From: Pseudomonas sp. 5P_3.1_Bac2
GTDB taxonomy: Bacteria; Pseudomonadota; Gammaproteobacteria; Pseudomonadales; Pseudomonadaceae
Assembly (NCBI RefSeq): GCF_025465995.1
Contig: NZ_JANLNY010000004.1
Span: forward strand, 1-64,000
Length of the DNA: 64,000 nt
Direction of reading: 5' to 3'
Shown here: piece after piece, positions 55,430 through 64,000 of the stretch
Layout: the number at the start of each line of letters is the position of its first letter
Numbering within the stretch: position 1 is the first letter of the stretch
Program-made: the position numbers and the translations under genes
Notes under the pieces: generated by a model
What the model was told of the DNA's origin: nothing
Database searches by the model: none
The model's input: only the letters and a program-made list of their open reading frames with translations

Positions 55430-56212
55430 TTAGGCTGAGGTGCGGGCGATGGTGTCATCACTGCGCAGGGTGAAAATCTCGTAGCCGTCGGCGGTGACCA
55501 GAATGGTGTGTTCCCACTGTGCGGAAAGCTTGCGGTCCTTGGTGATGGCGGTCCAGCCGTCGCCTAGGGTGCGGGTTTCCGGGCGGCCTTGGTTGAGCAT
55601 CGGCTCGATGGTGAAGGTCATGCCTTCTTTGAGCTCCATGCCAGTACCAGCGCGGCCGTAGTGCAGCACTTGTGGCTCTTCGTGGAACACGGCACCAATG
55701 CCGTGGCCGCAGTATTCGCGAACAATGGAGAAACCGTTCTTCTCGGCGTGCTTTTGAATCACTTCGCCGATATCGCCCAGGCGTGCGCCCGGCTTAACCA
55801 GCTGGATGCCCTTGTACAGGCACTCTTGGGTGATAACGCTGAGGCGCTGGGCCCACTCGGGGGCGTTGCCGACCATATACATCTTGCTGGTATCGCCGTG
55901 GTAACCGTCTTTGATCACGGTCACGTCGATATTGACGATGTCGCCGTCTTTTAGTGGCTTATCGTTAGGGATGCCATGGCACACCACGTGGTTGACCGAG
56001 GTGCAGATCGACTTGGGGAAGCCCTTGTAGTTAAGCGGGGCCGGGATGGCTTGTTGCACGTTGACTATATAGTCGTGGCAAATGCGGTCCAGCTCGTCAG
56101 TGGTCACGCCTGGCTTGACGTACTCGCCGATCATTTCCAGAACTTCGGCAGCCAAGCGACCGGCTACGCGCATTTTGGCAATTTCTTCGGGCGACTTAAG
56201 GGTGACGGACAT
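55430..56212 (-). CDS. map: Methionine aminopeptidase type I
   Basis: The 260-residue protein has the metal ligand motifs [20 protein letters not shown] (Asp, Asp), [16 protein letters not shown] (His) and [11 protein letters not shown] (Glu), plus a last Glu in QWEHTILV. The start [25 protein letters not shown] is standard; the open frame to 56293 has no SD and runs toward the rpsB promoter. It removes the initiator Met from nascent proteins. It is divergent from rpsB. Confidence 0.97.
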   Translation of the reverse strand: MSVTLKSPEEIAKMRVAGRLAAEVLEMIGEYVKPGVTTDELDRICHDYIVNVQQAIPAPLNYKGFPKSICTSVNHVVCHGIPNDKPLKDGDIVNIDVTVIKDGYHGDTSKMYMVGNAPEWAQRLSVITQECLYKGIQLVKPGARLGDIGEVIQKHAEKNGFSIVREYCGHGIGAVFHEEPQVLHYGRAGTGMELKEGMTFTIEPMLNQGRPETRTLGDGWTAITKDRKLSAQWEHTILVTADGYEIFTLRSDDTIARTSA

Positions 56213-56334
56213 AATGGCTCTCGGCTGCAGGCGGAAAACCGCTATGTTAGCATTTTCAAGGCTCAAGCCATAAGCCGTAGGCAGTTTTGCCACAGCTTAG
56301 ATGCTCAGGCTAAGTAGCTTGTGCCGATCTTTTA

Positions 56335-56343
56335 TGGTATAAA
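56335..56343 (+). promoter_or_regulatory. Extended -10 promoter of rpsB
   Basis: TGGTATAAA contains TGN immediately before TATAAA, an extended -10 element. No good -35 is at 17 bases, which the extended element can offset. Predicted +1 is near 56350. Confidence 0.55.
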
Positions 56344-56349
56344 ACGCGC

Positions 56350-56485
56350 CGCTTTACGGGCAGTGTGCCCTTGAAGCCTAAACCCACACACGTATCGACA
56401 CGCTTTCCTGGGTGCCTTGCGACTTGTTCGCCGGGTTGGAAATCGGGATACGTGGAGGCCTAACCCGACTTATTAAGGAACTATC
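56350..56485 (+). promoter_or_regulatory. rpsB leader RNA (ribosomal protein S2 autoregulation)
   Basis: The 5' leader can fold into a stem CACGTATC (56389-56396) with GATACGTG (56447-56454). The loop segment CGGGTT (56432-56437) can pair with AACCCG (56462-56467) just before the SD, forming a pseudoknot. The conserved phrase GATACGTGGAGGC-TAACCC matches the gammaproteobacterial rpsB leader that S2 binds to repress rpsB-tsf. Confidence 0.85.
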
Positions 56486-57226
56486 ATGTCCCAAGTCACT
56501 ATGCGCGATATGCTGAAGGCCGGTGTGCACTTCGGCCACCAGACCCGTTACTGGAACCCGAAAATGGGCAAGTACATTTTCGGCGCGCGCAACAAGATTC
56601 ACATCATCAACCTTGAGCAAACTCTGCCAATGTTCAACGAAGCTCTGGCTTTCGTTGAGAAGCTGGCTGCTGGCAAGAACAAGATCCTGTTCGTCGGCAC
56701 CAAGCGTTCCGCTGGCAAAATCGTTGCTCAAGAAGCAGCTCGTTGCGGTTCGCCGTACGTCGACCATCGCTGGTTGGGCGGCATGCTGACCAACTACAAA
56801 ACCATCCGTGCCTCGATCAAGCGTCTGCGTGATCTGGAAGTTCAGTCGCAAGACGGTACTTTCACCAAGCTGACCAAGAAAGAAGCCCTGATGCGCACCC
56901 GTGACCTGGAAAAGCTGGATCGCAGCCTGGGTGGTATCAAGGACATGGGCGGTCTGCCAGACGCTCTGTTCGTTATCGACGTTGACCATGAGCGCATTGC
57001 TATCACCGAAGCCAACAAGCTGGGCATCCCAGTTATCGGCGTCGTCGATACCAACAGCAGCCCAGAAGGCGTTGACTACATCATCCCAGGTAACGATGAC
57101 GCCATCCGCGCCATCCAGCTGTACATGGGTGCCATGGCTGACGCCGTTGCTCGTGGCCGCGGTAACGCTGGCGGCGCTGCTGACGAGTTCGTTGAGCAAG
57201 CTGCTGAAGAAGTTGCTGAAGGCTAA
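56486..57226 (+). CDS. rpsB: 30S ribosomal protein S2
   Basis: The 246-residue protein is clearly S2: [58 protein letters not shown] and [36 protein letters not shown] lies before the ATG. Codon use is strongly biased, as expected for high expression. It is followed by a strong terminator-like hairpin before tsf, probably giving partial readthrough so that rpsB exceeds tsf. Confidence 0.98.
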   Translation: MSQVTMRDMLKAGVHFGHQTRYWNPKMGKYIFGARNKIHIINLEQTLPMFNEALAFVEKLAAGKNKILFVGTKRSAGKIVAQEAARCGSPYVDHRWLGGMLTNYKTIRASIKRLRDLEVQSQDGTFTKLTKKEALMRTRDLEKLDRSLGGIKDMGGLPDALFVIDVDHERIAITEANKLGIPVIGVVDTNSSPEGVDYIIPGNDDAIRAIQLYMGAMADAVARGRGNAGGAADEFVEQAAEEVAEG

Positions 57227-57254
57227 GTAGAGCGCTAGCGCGCTGGCTTAGTTC

Positions 57255-57284
57255 GCAAAAAGGGGGCTTGGCCCCCTTTTTGCC
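57255..57284 (+). terminator. Terminator/attenuator between rpsB and tsf
   Basis: GCAAAAAGGGGGC-TTG-GCCCCCTTTTTGC is a 13-bp perfect stem with an internal T-run, 28 bases after the rpsB stop. In other gammaproteobacteria rpsB and tsf are cotranscribed with partial termination here. Confidence 0.88.
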
Positions 57285-57407
57285 ACCTGAAAACCATAGC
57301 CGACAAGTCGTTGCAACTATCGTCTGTCATTGTCGGCAATGCGTTACGAATTGAGCGCCCGTTTTGACGGGTGGAATGGTTAACAACCTATCCAGAGGAT
57401 TTTGAAA

Positions 57408-58274
57408 ATGGCAGAGATTACTGCAGCGTTGGTTAAAGAACTGCGCGAACGTACCGGCGAAGGCATGATGGATTGCAAAAAGGCCCTGACCAAGGCCGGC
57501 GGCGACATCGAGAAAGCCATTGACGATATGCGTGCTTCCGGCGCAATCAAGGCTGCCAAAAAAGCAGGCAACGTTGCTGCTGAAGGCGCTATCAGCATCA
57601 AAGAAGACGGCAAAACTGCGGTCATCATCGAAGTTAACTCGCAGACTGACTTCCTCGCTCTGCAAGACGATTTCAAAAACTTCGTGGCGGCCAGTGTTGA
57701 AAAAGCTTTCGCTGACAACATCACTGACGTGGCTGTGCTGATCGAAGCGCAAGAAGAAGCGCGTCTGGCTCTGGTGGCTAAGACTGGCGAAAACGTCAAC
57801 ATCCGCCGCATCGCGCGCATCGAAGGCGACGTGCTGGGTTCCTACCTGCACGGCAACAAAATCGGTGTTGTGGTTGTGCTCAAAGGCGGTGACGTTGAGC
57901 TGGCTAAAGACATCGCGATGCACGTAGCGGCAAGCAACCCTGAATTCCTGCTGCCTTCGCAGGTTTCTCCAGAGGCTATCGAGCGCGAGAAAAACGTGTT
58001 CCTGACCCTCAACGAAGAGAAAATCAAAGGCAAGCCAGAAAACATTGTTGAGAACATGGTCAAAGGCCGTATCAGCAAGTTCCTGGCCGAAGCGAGCCTG
58101 GTTGAGCAGGCGTTCGTTAAGAACCCTGAAATCAAGGTTGGCGAGCTGGCCAAGAAAGGCGGCGCTGAAATCGTTTCTTTCACCTACTTCAAAGTTGGTG
58201 AAGGCATCGAGAAGCCAGTCGACAACTTCGCTGAAGAAGTTGCCGCACAAGTGGCTGCTGCCAGCAAGCAGTAA
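57408..58274 (+). CDS. tsf: Elongation factor Ts
   Basis: The 288-residue protein starts [33 protein letters not shown], the EF-Ts UBA-like N-terminal domain, with the TDF motif in [11 protein letters not shown] and the core repeats [10 protein letters not shown]. It exchanges GDP for GTP on EF-Tu. GAGGA lies ten bases before the ATG at 57408; the open frame includes a TTG two codons earlier. A GCCGACAA / TTGTCGGC stem (57300-57337) lies in its leader. Confidence 0.98.
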   Translation: MAEITAALVKELRERTGEGMMDCKKALTKAGGDIEKAIDDMRASGAIKAAKKAGNVAAEGAISIKEDGKTAVIIEVNSQTDFLALQDDFKNFVAASVEKAFADNITDVAVLIEAQEEARLALVAKTGENVNIRRIARIEGDVLGSYLHGNKIGVVVVLKGGDVELAKDIAMHVAASNPEFLLPSQVSPEAIEREKNVFLTLNEEKIKGKPENIVENMVKGRISKFLAEASLVEQAFVKNPEIKVGELAKKGGAEIVSFTYFKVGEGIEKPVDNFAEEVAAQVAAASKQ

Positions 58275-58289
58275 GACGGCTACCGCTGT

Positions 58290-58343
58290 CGCCCCGAAGA
58301 GGCTGCCCGCTCACGCGCGCGGCCTCTTTGTCAAATCGGGGCG
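58290..58343 (+). other. Two-tier stem-loop between tsf and pyrH
   Basis: CGCCCCGA (58290-58297) can pair with TCGGGGCG (58336-58343), and inside it AAGAGGC with GCCTCTT (58297-58303 / 58322-58328). There is no clear U-tract on the plus strand. It may stabilise or attenuate the message; pyrH follows 114 bases later. Confidence 0.6.
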
Positions 58344-58456
58344 CTACAGCCGCTTGGGCTTTTTAGCCCGGCAGGCTAGGGTGCTGTTTTAGCAGCACTG
58401 TGTTAACAGGCGAGGTTAGCTCGCAGAGAATTCAAACGCCGCAGGAGAGACTCGCA

Positions 58457-59206
58457 ATGGCTCAGCAGATGGGTGGTCGTCAACCGCGTTACAAACGCAT
58501 TCTGCTTAAACTTAGCGGCGAGGCCCTGATGGGGTCTGAAGATTTTGGCATCGATCCCAAGGTGCTGGATCGCATGGCGCTGGAAGTCGGCCAGTTGGTC
58601 GGTATCGGCGTGCAAGTCGGCCTGGTGATCGGTGGTGGTAACCTGTTCCGTGGCGCCGCGCTGAGCGCTGCCGGGATGGATCGAGTGACTGGCGACCATA
58701 TGGGTATGCTGGCCACCGTAATGAACGCCCTGGCCATGCGTGATGCGCTGGAGCGCTCGAATATCCCCGCGCTGGTGATGTCGGCCATTTCCATGGTCGG
58801 TGTGACTGATCATTACGACCGCCGTAAGGCTATGCGTCATCTGAAAACCGGTGAGGTGGTGATCTTCGCCGCTGGCACTGGTAATCCCTTCTTCACCACT
58901 GACTCGGCTGCCTGCCTGCGCGCAATCGAAGTGGATGCAGATGTGGTGCTCAAGGCGACCAAGGTCGATGGTGTGTACACTGCCGATCCATTTAAAGACC
59001 CGCATGCGGAGAAGTTCGATCGCCTGACCTACGATGAGGTCTTGGATCGCAAGCTGGGAGTCATGGACTTAACCGCAATTTGCCTGTGCCGCGACCATAA
59101 TATGCCGCTGCGCGTTTTCAATATGAACAAGCCCGGTGCCCTGCTCAACGTAGTAGTCGGTGGCGCTGAAGGCACTCTGATCGAGGAAGATAAGCATGAT
59201 CAATGA
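58457..59206 (+). CDS. pyrH: UMP kinase
   Basis: The protein is 249 residues from ATG 58457 (CAGGAGAG upstream). The amino-acid-kinase fold motifs are [16 protein letters not shown] (ATP site), [47 protein letters not shown] and [13 protein letters not shown]. It makes UDP from UMP with ATP. Its end overlaps frr by 11 bases, so the two are translationally coupled. Confidence 0.98.
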   Translation: MAQQMGGRQPRYKRILLKLSGEALMGSEDFGIDPKVLDRMALEVGQLVGIGVQVGLVIGGGNLFRGAALSAAGMDRVTGDHMGMLATVMNALAMRDALERSNIPALVMSAISMVGVTDHYDRRKAMRHLKTGEVVIFAAGTGNPFFTTDSAACLRAIEVDADVVLKATKVDGVYTADPFKDPHAEKFDRLTYDEVLDRKLGVMDLTAICLCRDHNMPLRVFNMNKPGALLNVVVGGAEGTLIEEDKHDQ

Positions 59207-59753
59207 GATCAAGAAAGACGCCCAGACCCGTATGCAGAAAAGTCTGGAGTCGCTGGTTCACGCGTTTAGCCGCATCCGTACGGGGCAGGCGCATCCGAGC
59301 ATTCTGGCTGGCGTACAGGTGCCTTACTACGGCGCTGATACTCCGATCAACCAAGTGGCCAGTGTCACCGTAAAAGACTCGCGCACCCTGCAAGTGGTGG
59401 CGTTCGAGCGCAATATGCTGGCTGCCGTCGACAAAGCCATTCAGAGCTCCGGCCTGGGCTTTAACCCCACTAACCTGGGTGAGCTGCTGCTGATCACCAT
59501 GCCGGCGCTGACTGAGGAAACCCGTAAGGGCTTCACCAAGCAGGCCCGTGACGCCGCTGAAGATGCCCGCGTTGCCGTGCGTAGCATCCGTCGTGATGCC
59601 CTGAGCCAGCTCAAGGATCTGGTTAAGGAAAAAGAAATCAGCGAAGACGAAGAGCGTCGCGCCGCCGATGATGTACAGAAACTGACGGATAAGTTTGTCG
59701 CTGAAATTGAAGTGGCAACAAAGCAGAAAGAAGCGGATTTGATGGCCGTTTAA
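59196..59753 (+). CDS. frr: Ribosome recycling factor
   Basis: The 185-residue three-helix-bundle protein has [20 protein letters not shown], the hinge with [19 protein letters not shown], and [35 protein letters not shown]. It splits post-termination ribosomes with EF-G. The ATG sits inside the last codons of pyrH, preceded by GAGGAAG. Confidence 0.98.
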   Translation: MINEIKKDAQTRMQKSLESLVHAFSRIRTGQAHPSILAGVQVPYYGADTPINQVASVTVKDSRTLQVVAFERNMLAAVDKAIQSSGLGFNPTNLGELLLITMPALTEETRKGFTKQARDAAEDARVAVRSIRRDALSQLKDLVKEKEISEDEERRAADDVQKLTDKFVAEIEVATKQKEADLMAV

Positions 59754-59769
59754 CGGTCAGACTGACGCT

Positions 59770-60525
59770 ATGGATAAAACTAAGAAAGATAATCGGGTGG
59801 TCGTGCCGCGGCATGTGGCAATCATTATGGATGGCAATAACCGCTGGGCGAAGAAGCGCCTGTTGCCGGGGGTTGCCGGGCATAAAGCCGGTGTTGACGC
59901 GGTGCGTGCGGTTATTGAGGTGTGCGCTGAGGCTGGGGTTGAGGTATTGACCCTGTTTGCCTTCTCCAGTGAGAACTGGCAGCGCCCCGCGGATGAGGTC
60001 AGTGCACTGATGGAGCTATTCCTTAGTGCGCTGCGGCGCGAGGCGAAAAAACTCGATGCCAATGACATCAGCTTGCGCATCATTGGCGACCGTTCGCGCT
60101 TTCATCCTGAGTTGCAGGCGGCCATGCGTGAGGCCGAGGCGCTGACTGCTGGTGAGCGGCGTTTCGTCTTGCAGGTAGCCGCTAACTATGGCGGGCAGTG
60201 GGACATCGCCCAGGCCGCGCAGCGCTTAGCTCGGGAAGTGCAGGGCGGGCATTTGCGGCCTGAGGACATTACCCCTGATTTGCTGGAAAGTTGCTTAGTC
60301 ACCGGTGATCTACCGTTGCCTGATCTGTGCATCCGCACCGGTGGCGAACATCGCGTCAGTAACTTCTTGCTGTGGCAGCTGGCTTATACCGAGCTGTATT
60401 TCTCCGACCTGTTCTGGCCGGATTTTAAACACGACGCCATGCGTAAAGCCCTGGCCGATTACGCAAGCCGTCAGCGCCGCTTTGGTAAAACCAGCGAGCA
60501 ACTGATGGCTGAGGCTCGTAGCTGA
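59770..60525 (+). CDS. uppS: Undecaprenyl diphosphate synthase
   Basis: The 251-residue cis-prenyltransferase has the catalytic IIMDGNNRWAKKR (Asp and the GNxRWA motif), FAFSSENWQRP, and near the C-terminus PDLCIRTGGEHRVSNFLLWQLAYTELYF and FWPDF. It builds undecaprenyl diphosphate for cell wall carriers from FPP and IPP. Its stop TGA overlaps the cdsA ATG by one base. Confidence 0.98.
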   Translation: MDKTKKDNRVVVPRHVAIIMDGNNRWAKKRLLPGVAGHKAGVDAVRAVIEVCAEAGVEVLTLFAFSSENWQRPADEVSALMELFLSALRREAKKLDANDISLRIIGDRSRFHPELQAAMREAEALTAGERRFVLQVAANYGGQWDIAQAAQRLAREVQGGHLRPEDITPDLLESCLVTGDLPLPDLCIRTGGEHRVSNFLLWQLAYTELYFSDLFWPDFKHDAMRKALADYASRQRRFGKTSEQLMAEARS

Positions 60526-61340
60526 TGCTCAAACAACGAATCATTACCGCGCTGTGGCTGCTGCCGCTGGCTCTGGCTGGTTTCTTCTGGCTGGACGGCG
60601 GCTGGTTTGCGCTGTTTATCGGCGCAGTGATCAGCCTAGGGGCTTGGGAGTGGGCGCAGTTGGCGGGCTTTAGCGCTCAGGCACAACGCGTGGCTTATGC
60701 TGCGCTGGTGGCTGTGCTGGCCTATGGTCTGTACCTGCTGCCGGGCTTGGCGCCTTGGTTGTTGCTCTTGGGCGTGCTGTGGTGGCTGGTTGCGACACTT
60801 TTGGTGTTGGGCTATCCCGCCAGCAGCCGTTATTGGAATTCTGGGGTGAGCCGTTTGTTGATCGGCTTGCTCATTCTGCTGCCAGCCTGGCAGGGATTGC
60901 AGCTATTTAAACAGTGGCCATTGGCCAATTGGCTGATTCTGGCGGTCATGGTGCTGGTGTGGGGCGCGGATATCGGCGCTTACTTCGCTGGCCGTGCTTT
61001 CGGTAAGCGTAAATTAGCTCCGGCGGTGAGCCCTGGTAAGAGTTGGGAAGGTGTCTATGGTGGCTTGGCGGCGGCGCTGCTGATCTGTCTTGGCACTGCG
61101 CTGTATCGCCACTGGTCATTGAGCGAGACGTTGTTGGCGCTGGCGGGCACCGCCTTGGTGGTGTTCAGTTCGGTGGTTGGCGATCTGACGGAGAGTATGT
61201 TTAAGCGCCAGTCTGGGGTTAAAGACAGCAGTAATCTGCTCCCAGGGCATGGCGGCGTGCTGGATCGTATCGACAGTTTGACTGCGGCAATCCCAGTGTT
61301 TGCGGCGTTGCTGTGGCTGGCCGGTTGGGGCGTCCTGTGA
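60525..61340 (+). CDS. cdsA: Phosphatidate cytidylyltransferase
   Basis: The 271-residue membrane protein has about eight transmembrane helices. The CdsA signature near the C-terminus is [43 protein letters not shown], with the metal-binding PGHGG and DR.D. It makes CDP-diacylglycerol. It begins one base into the uppS stop and ends in a GTGA overlap with dxr. Confidence 0.97.
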   Translation: MLKQRIITALWLLPLALAGFFWLDGGWFALFIGAVISLGAWEWAQLAGFSAQAQRVAYAALVAVLAYGLYLLPGLAPWLLLLGVLWWLVATLLVLGYPASSRYWNSGVSRLLIGLLILLPAWQGLQLFKQWPLANWLILAVMVLVWGADIGAYFAGRAFGKRKLAPAVSPGKSWEGVYGGLAAALLICLGTALYRHWSLSETLLALAGTALVVFSSVVGDLTESMFKRQSGVKDSSNLLPGHGGVLDRIDSLTAAIPVFAALLWLAGWGVL

Positions 61341-62521
61341 GTCGCGCACAACAGATCACCGTGCTGGGGGCTACGGGCTCCATCGGTCTCAGCACTTTGG
61401 ATGTGATTGCCCGTCATCCGGAGCGATATCAGGTTTTTGCCCTCACCGGGCACAGTCGTATGGCTGAGTTGCAAGCCCTGTGCGTGCGGCATTGCCCGCG
61501 TTTTGCGGTAGTGGCGGATGAAGCCGCTGCCGTCGCGCTGCAAGCCGAACTTAAGGAAACTGGGCTGGCCACTGAAGTGTTGTTTGGTGTGCAAGGCCTG
61601 TGTGAAGTGGCCGCCCATGCTGACGTCGATGCGGTCATGGCGGCGATTGTGGGGGCGGCTGGACTGGCCCCGACGCTGGCGGCAGTCGAGGCCGGCAAGA
61701 AAGTCTTGCTGGCTAATAAAGAAGCTTTAGTGATGTCCGGCGCACTGTTTATGCAGGCGGTGAAGCGCAGCGGGGCCGTGCTGCTGCCGATCGACAGTGA
61801 ACACAACGCGATCTTCCAGTGCTTGCCCGGCGATTATGCCCGGGGCCTGCAGCCGGTCGGCGTGCGGCGGATTTTGCTGACCGCTTCTGGTGGGCCGTTT
61901 CGTGAGATGCCCCTGGAGCAGCTTGCTCAAGTCACGCCGGCCCAAGCCTGCGCCCATCCCAATTGGTCGATGGGGCGGAAGATCTCCGTGGACTCGGCCA
62001 GCATGCTCAACAAAGGCCTGGAGCTGATCGAGGCCTGCTGGTTGTTTAATGCGACGCCGGCGCAAGTCGAAGTGGTGGTGCATCCGCAAAGCGTGATTCA
62101 TTCGCTGGTGGATTACATTGATGGTTCGGTGCTGGCCCAGTTGGGTAATCCGGATATGCGCACGCCGATTGCTCATGCCTTGGCCTGGCCGCAGCGGATT
62201 GAGTCGGGCGTTGCGCCACTGGATCTATTCGCCATCGCCCGTTTGGACTTTCAGGCGCCCGATGAGCAACGTTTCCCATGCTTACGCCTGGCGCGTGAGG
62301 CGGCCCAGGCCAGCGGCACCGCGCCGGCGATGCTCAACGCGGCCAACGAGGTGGCAGTCGCGGCCTTCCTCGAGGGGCGCCTTCGCTTTACCGAAATCGC
62401 GAGTATGATCGAGCACGTGCTGCAGACTGAGCCAGCTCAGGCTGCCAGCAGTCTTGAGGTGGTTTTGGCAGCCGATACGCGGGCTCGCCAACTTGCTGAG
62501 CAATGGCTTAGTCGGCGTTAA
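61337..62521 (+). CDS. dxr: 1-deoxy-D-xylulose 5-phosphate reductoisomerase
   Basis: The protein is 394 residues from GTG 61337 ([24 protein letters not shown]), chosen because it overlaps the cdsA stop as GTGA; the CTG-led extension is unlikely. NADPH motif [19 protein letters not shown], the metal/substrate region [13 protein letters not shown] and GGPFR, then [19 protein letters not shown] follow. It catalyses the committed step of the MEP isoprenoid pathway. Confidence 0.98.
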   Translation: MSRAQQITVLGATGSIGLSTLDVIARHPERYQVFALTGHSRMAELQALCVRHCPRFAVVADEAAAVALQAELKETGLATEVLFGVQGLCEVAAHADVDAVMAAIVGAAGLAPTLAAVEAGKKVLLANKEALVMSGALFMQAVKRSGAVLLPIDSEHNAIFQCLPGDYARGLQPVGVRRILLTASGGPFREMPLEQLAQVTPAQACAHPNWSMGRKISVDSASMLNKGLELIEACWLFNATPAQVEVVVHPQSVIHSLVDYIDGSVLAQLGNPDMRTPIAHALAWPQRIESGVAPLDLFAIARLDFQAPDEQRFPCLRLAREAAQASGTAPAMLNAANEVAVAAFLEGRLRFTEIASMIEHVLQTEPAQAASSLEVVLAADTRARQLAEQWLSRR

Positions 62522-62542
62522 GCGTCGACACGGAGAAAAGCA

Positions 62543-63895
62543 ATGAGTGCGCTGTATATGGTGGTAGGCACCCTAATTGCCTTGGGTGTGCTGGTCCCTA
62601 TTCACGAATTTGGCCACTTTTGGGTGGCGCGCCGCTGTGGTGTCAAGGTGCTGCGCTTCTCCGTGGGCTTTGGTACGCCGCTGTTGCGCTGGCATGACCG
62701 TAAGGGCACCGAGTTCGTCATCGCGGCTATCCCCTTGGGCGGCTACGTCAAAATGCTCGATGAGCGCGAGGCTGAAGTGCCGGCGCAGTTGCAGGAGCAG
62801 GCGTTTAACCGCAAATCGGTGCAGCAGCGTATCGCTATTGTGGCAGCCGGGCCCATCGCTAACTTCCTCTTGGCCATCATTTTCTTTGCCGCTATTGCCA
62901 TGCTCGGCAGTGAGGTGGTGCGTCCGGTGATTGGTGCGGTCGCTCCGGGTAGCTTGGCCGCGACGGCTAATCTGCAAGCCGGTGATGAGATCGTTGCGGT
63001 GGATGGTGAGCCGACTGCCGGCTGGTCTGAAGTTGGTATGCAGCTGATCAACCGTCTGGGCGAGAGTGGCACGCTAGACCTGCGGGTACGTGAACAGGGC
63101 TCGGAGCTGGAGAGTCCACGGCAAATTACGCTTAATAACTGGCAGCGCGGGGTAGATGAGCCTGATCCGTTGGCCGCATTGGGCATTCGTCCGTGGCAGC
63201 CGGCGCTTGAGCCTGTACTAGCACAGCTTGATCCTCAAGGCCCGGCGGCGGCGGCGGGCTTGCAGCTGGGTGATCGCTTGCTGAGCCTGCAAGGCCAGCC
63301 GTTGACTAATTGGCAGCAGCTGGTTGAGCAGTTGCGTGGTTTACCCGGCAAGCCCATCACGCTGCAGTTGCAGCGCGGTGCCGAACAGCTTGAGGTCAGT
63401 CTGACTTTGGCGGTGCGCGGCGAAGGCGAAAAGCGCACCGGCTACTTGGGGGCAGGCGTGGCAGGTGGCCAGTGGCCTGCCGATATGCTGCGTGAAGTGC
63501 GCTTCGGTCCTCTTGATGCATTGGGGCAGGGCCTGGCAAATACTTGGTCCATGAGTGTTTTAACCCTGAATTCGCTAAAGAAAATGCTGTTTGGTGAGCT
63601 CTCGGTAAAAAACTTGAGTGGGCCGATAACCATTGCTAAAGTGGCGGGCGCTTCTGCTGAGTCGGGTTTGAGTGAGTTCTTAAAATTCCTCGCCTTGTTT
63701 AGCATAAGTTTAGGTGTACTTAATTTGTTACCTATTCCGGTTTTGGATGGGGGCCACTTACTCTTCTATCTGTTTGAGTGGGTGCGAGGTCGACCGCTAC
63801 CGGAACGGGTTCAAGGTTGGGGGATGCAGATTGGCATCAGTTTGGTTGTTGGGGTTATGTTGCTTGCCCTAGTCAACGATTTGAGTCGACTGTAA
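62543..63895 (+). CDS. rseP: RseP/MucP site-2 protease
   Basis: The 450-residue inner-membrane zinc protease has the H21-E22-x-x-H25 motif (HEFGH), two PDZ domains (about 115-190 and 205-290), and the third metal ligand Asp near residue 402 in NLLPIPVLDGGHL. It performs intramembrane cleavage of the anti-sigma factor (MucA/RseA type) after DegS/AlgW cutting, activating the envelope stress sigma factor. It sits between dxr and bamA as in other gammaproteobacteria. A terminator-like hairpin follows. Confidence 0.98.
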   Translation: MSALYMVVGTLIALGVLVPIHEFGHFWVARRCGVKVLRFSVGFGTPLLRWHDRKGTEFVIAAIPLGGYVKMLDEREAEVPAQLQEQAFNRKSVQQRIAIVAAGPIANFLLAIIFFAAIAMLGSEVVRPVIGAVAPGSLAATANLQAGDEIVAVDGEPTAGWSEVGMQLINRLGESGTLDLRVREQGSELESPRQITLNNWQRGVDEPDPLAALGIRPWQPALEPVLAQLDPQGPAAAAGLQLGDRLLSLQGQPLTNWQQLVEQLRGLPGKPITLQLQRGAEQLEVSLTLAVRGEGEKRTGYLGAGVAGGQWPADMLREVRFGPLDALGQGLANTWSMSVLTLNSLKKMLFGELSVKNLSGPITIAKVAGASAESGLSEFLKFLALFSISLGVLNLLPIPVLDGGHLLFYLFEWVRGRPLPERVQGWGMQIGISLVVGVMLLALVNDLSRL

Positions 63896-63910
63896 CCATT
63901 GCTGAATTAC

Positions 63911-63940
63911 AAATCTGTCGCTTCAGGCGGCAGATTTTTT
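63911..63940 (+). terminator. Terminator between rseP and bamA
   Basis: AAATCTGTCGC / GCGGCAGATTT is an 11-bp stem (one G-T) with a TTCAG loop, followed by TTT, 15 bases after the rseP stop. It may partly reduce readthrough into bamA. Confidence 0.78.
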
Positions 63941-63968
63941 ATTGTCAGTTTGAATAAGAAAGGACTTC

Positions 63969-64000
63969 ATGAAACGTCTGCTGCTACCTGCGGTTCTTGC
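63969..64000 (+). CDS. bamA: Outer membrane assembly factor BamA, 5' end only
   Basis: Only the first ten codons are present (MKRLLLPAVL), the start of a signal peptide. AAGGAC precedes the ATG. The identity is inferred from position directly after rseP, which is nearly invariant in this group. Confidence 0.75.
   Translation, partial: MKRLLLPAVL

Noticed and set aside
53775..55433. Open frame of 552 codons opposite glnD.
   Set aside because: GlnD on the minus strand has complete domains and catalytic motifs; this is a shadow.
1..64000. Search for tRNA or rRNA genes, IS elements, integrases or phage genes.
   Set aside because: None could be recognised; all sizeable genes fit chromosomal families.

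Overview
The window is chromosomal DNA of a Pseudomonas-like gammaproteobacterium. This rests on gene order and protein motifs, not on a database search. The right end has the classic order map / rpsB-tsf-pyrH-frr-uppS-cdsA-dxr-rseP-bamA, preceded by glnD, dapC and dapD, as in Pseudomonas. The middle has two tandem fadD genes opposite an alpha/beta hydrolase, a MaoC hydratase and a DUF1993 protein, also a familiar Pseudomonas arrangement. Coding density is high and G+C appears to be around 60%. I saw no insertion sequence, prophage, CRISPR array, tRNA or rRNA.

Layout. 1-9632: 3' end of a giant Ig-repeat adhesin followed by its type I secretion system (TolC-like, ABC exporter, HlyD-like adaptor), closed by a convergent membrane diguanylate cyclase. 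10825-21279: mixed accessory and housekeeping genes. These are a GNAT, a secreted zinc phospholipase C/P1 nuclease-like protein, an N-acyl-D-amino-acid deacylase-like amidohydrolase, three small lipoproteins, a YebC/YeeN-family protein, a parvulin, SstT, a YceH-like protein, and an exported protein built of eight 18-residue repeats. An AT-rich gap of about 335 bp follows (21280-21614). 21615-24326: glutamine-synthetase-like ligase plus an MFS transporter. 24350-28853: flagellar/chemotaxis block (PilZ protein, flgN, flgM, flgA opposite cheV, cheR) with recognisable sigma-28 and sigma-54 promoters. 28997-34209: methyltransferase, metR/metE, secreted hydrolase. 34213-40152: lipid genes and fadD2/fadD1. 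40239-45256: conserved unknown, rlmA, dapE, ndvB-like glucan synthase. 45522-55370: tcdA with csdA/csdE, dapD, yffB-like reductase, Na+/H+ antiporter, dapC, glnD. 55430-64000: map and the translation/isoprenoid/envelope cluster.

How the genes work together. Three dap genes (dapE, dapD, dapC) serve the succinylase branch of lysine/peptidoglycan synthesis. csdA, csdE and tcdA form a sulfur-transfer/tRNA t6A-cyclisation locus. The rpsB-bamA cluster links translation (S2, EF-Ts, RRF), UMP synthesis, isoprenoid/CDP-DAG supply and outer-membrane assembly. The adhesin system, diguanylate cyclase, PilZ protein and ndvB point to regulated surface attachment and biofilm life; that link is inference.

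Most distinctive items: the 18-residue repeat exported protein at 20692-21279; the three-repeat (735 bp) higher-order periodicity of the adhesin; the S2-type pseudoknot leader before rpsB; and a sigma-54 promoter that places the flgA transcript start next to its first ATG. No clear-cut undescribed multi-gene system was found. The repeat protein is the best candidate for something uncharacterised.
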